Below, one piece after another: positions 41,587 to 42,419 of a DNA stretch of 42,419 nucleotides. This DNA is from Candidatus Bipolaricaulota bacterium. GTDB taxonomy: Bacteria; Bipolaricaulota; Bipolaricaulia; RBG-16-55-9. The DNA lies in NCBI GenBank assembly GCA_018609825.1, contig JAHEOA010000173.1, positions 1 through 42,419 on the forward strand, in the 5' to 3' direction. Within the stretch, counting starts at the first letter, position 1. The number at the start of each line of letters is the position of its first letter. The notes beneath the pieces were generated by a model. That model was not told the origin of the DNA and made no database searches. It saw only the letters and a program-made list of their open reading frames with translations. Made by a program: the position numbers and the translations under genes.

Positions 41587-42419
41587 TCCAAAGCAATCAG
41601 CTCGTCTACGCGGCCCCGCAGTTCGAGGTGCTCTCCGAGAGCGGGCGCGAGGGGATCTACTCCGCCGCGCTGGAGATCCTCGAGCGGACGGGCATCCGCG
41701 TCAGTCACGACGAAGGGCTGTCCATTCTGAAGGAGGCCGGCGCTCGGGTGGATGAGTCCACGGGCGTGGCCTACATTCCGTCCTATCTCGTGGAGCAGGC
41801 GCTGGCGACGACGCCTCGGAAAGCCCTCATCTACGACCGCAACGGCGAGCCCGTGATGCGCTTGGAGAGTTCGCACTTCTATTACGGCACGGGCTCGGAG
41901 TGCGTCAACATCCTCGACAGCTACACGGGCGAGACCCGCAAGTTCACCCGCGCGGACGTGCGCAAGGCCGGGCTGCTGGTCGACTCGCTGTCCAACATCG
42001 ACTTCCTCATGTCGATGGGCATCATCTGGGACGAGCCGGTCAACGTGGCCGACCTCTATCAGTTCCAGGAGATGCTGTTCAACACGACCAAGCCGATCGT
42101 CTTCACCTGCTATGACCGCCGCGGCAACGAGGACATTCTGAAGATGGCCTCCATCGCCGCCGGCGGCGAAGACGAGTTCCGCGCCAAGCCGTTCATCGTC
42201 CACTATATCGAGCCCTCCAGCCCGCTGGACGCCTCCAAGGAAGCTGTCGATAAGCTGATCTTCAGCGCCCAGAACGGGATTCCGTCGATCTACACGCCCT
42301 GTACCTGCGCCGGCTCGACGTCGCCAGCGACGTTGGCGGGATCCGTCGCTCAAGCCTTGGCGGAGAGCTTCAGCGGCATGGTCATGGCCCAGCACGTCCA
42401 GCCGGGCGCGCCGATCATC
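41583..42419 (+). CDS. mttB: Second MttB-family methyltransferase, 3' end beyond window
   Basis: An open frame of 279 codons runs to the window end without a stop. It is a paralogue of the MttB at 38307: FEVLSESGREGIYSAALEILERTGIRV matches its N-terminus, and YYGTGSECVNILDSYTGETRKFT, PSSPLDASKEAVDKLIF and NGIPSIYTPCTCAGSTSPATLAG follow in step. The start has a strong Shine-Dalgarno, AAAGGAGG, at 41567-41574. No amber codon occurs in the visible part, but the region where pyrrolysine sits in TMA-type MttB is downstream, so its type is open. It follows the GntR regulator on the same strand. The paralogues differ enough to suggest different substrates. Confidence 0.92.
   Translation, partial: MIQSNQLVYAAPQFEVLSESGREGIYSAALEILERTGIRVSHDEGLSILKEAGARVDESTGVAYIPSYLVEQALATTPRKALIYDRNGEPVMRLESSHFYYGTGSECVNILDSYTGETRKFTRADVRKAGLLVDSLSNIDFLMSMGIIWDEPVNVADLYQFQEMLFNTTKPIVFTCYDRRGNEDILKMASIAAGGEDEFRAKPFIVHYIEPSSPLDASKEAVDKLIFSAQNGIPSIYTPCTCAGSTSPATLAGSVAQALAESFSGMVMAQHVQPGAPII

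Noticed and set aside
37185..41610. A 16-base exact match, AATCAGCTCGTCTACG, at 37185-37200 and at 41595-41610 inside the second mttB
   Set aside because: Flanking bases do not match, and one 16-base match within 42 kb of biased sequence is compatible with chance. It might be a relic of an mttB copy but cannot be supported.
1..42419. tRNA or rRNA genes, CRISPR arrays, insertion sequences, prophage
   Set aside because: No cloverleaf with a recognisable T-loop, no regularly spaced repeats, and no transposase, integrase or phage-like proteins were seen.

Overview
The window comes from a high-GC anaerobic bacterium that uses the Wood-Ljungdahl (reductive acetyl-CoA) pathway. Its core is a complete carbonyl-branch operon: CooF-type ferredoxin, NAD(P)/FAD oxidoreductase, AcsB, AcsC, AcsV, CooC/AcsF, AcsD, AcsE, a radical SAM protein, CooS and a DUF3786 protein. 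AcsB has the long bacterial form (739 aa) rather than the short archaeal CdhC form, so the host is bacterial. The gene content and a small secreted protein with a Ca-loop/W-rich tail would fit Bipolaricaulota (OP1/Acetothermia) or an anaerobic Chloroflexota/Actinobacteriota-like lineage. That placement is inference; no marker gene here fixes the phylum.

Layout. (1) 1-8540, plus strand: two consecutive sets of pyruvate-type 2-oxoacid:ferredoxin oxidoreductase genes, each with a GltD/NfnB-like flavoprotein, mostly joined by 4-base ATGA overlaps and ended by a 13-bp perfect hairpin. (2) 8699-9967, minus strand: a glutamate-type dehydrogenase. (3) 10187-14496, plus strand: an IorA fused to a GltD-like flavoprotein, then IorB, a TrmO-like methyltransferase and a LapA-like membrane protein. 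(4) 14609-17674: a malic enzyme/phosphotransacetylase-like MaeB and a CooC ATPase. (5) A palindrome-rich control region (17720-17777), then the CODH/ACS operon (17949-31550), with alanine dehydrogenase at its end (31602-32717). (6) 32753-42419: a corrinoid methyltransferase island on both strands, with a URO-D-fold methyltransferase, a hydantoinase-type ASKHA protein, a corrinoid protein, two MttB homologues without amber codons (the second cut by the window end), an archaeal-like UMP kinase-family protein and a GntR/FCD regulator. A small secreted protein lies inside the island.

How it may work together (inference from families and neighbours). MttB and the corrinoid protein would take methyl groups from quaternary amines such as betaines. 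These would reach tetrahydrofolate through a URO-D-type or MtrH-type partner and then AcsE/AcsCD. AcsB/CooS would join methyl, CO and CoA into acetyl-CoA. The pyruvate oxidoreductases link acetyl-CoA to pyruvate. Malic enzyme, alanine dehydrogenase, glutamate dehydrogenase and indolepyruvate oxidoreductase surround the pyruvate and amino-acid node. A theme of the window is that each of its three 2-oxoacid:ferredoxin oxidoreductases is paired with, or fused to, a GltD-like NAD(P)H flavin module, and the CODH operon has its own ferredoxin plus NAD(P) oxidoreductase pair. The cell therefore seems built to exchange electrons between low-potential ferredoxin and NAD(P)H at many separate enzymes.

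No rRNA, tRNA, CRISPR array, insertion sequence or phage gene was recognised. Long open frames antisense to the real genes are common because of the high GC content and were not annotated.
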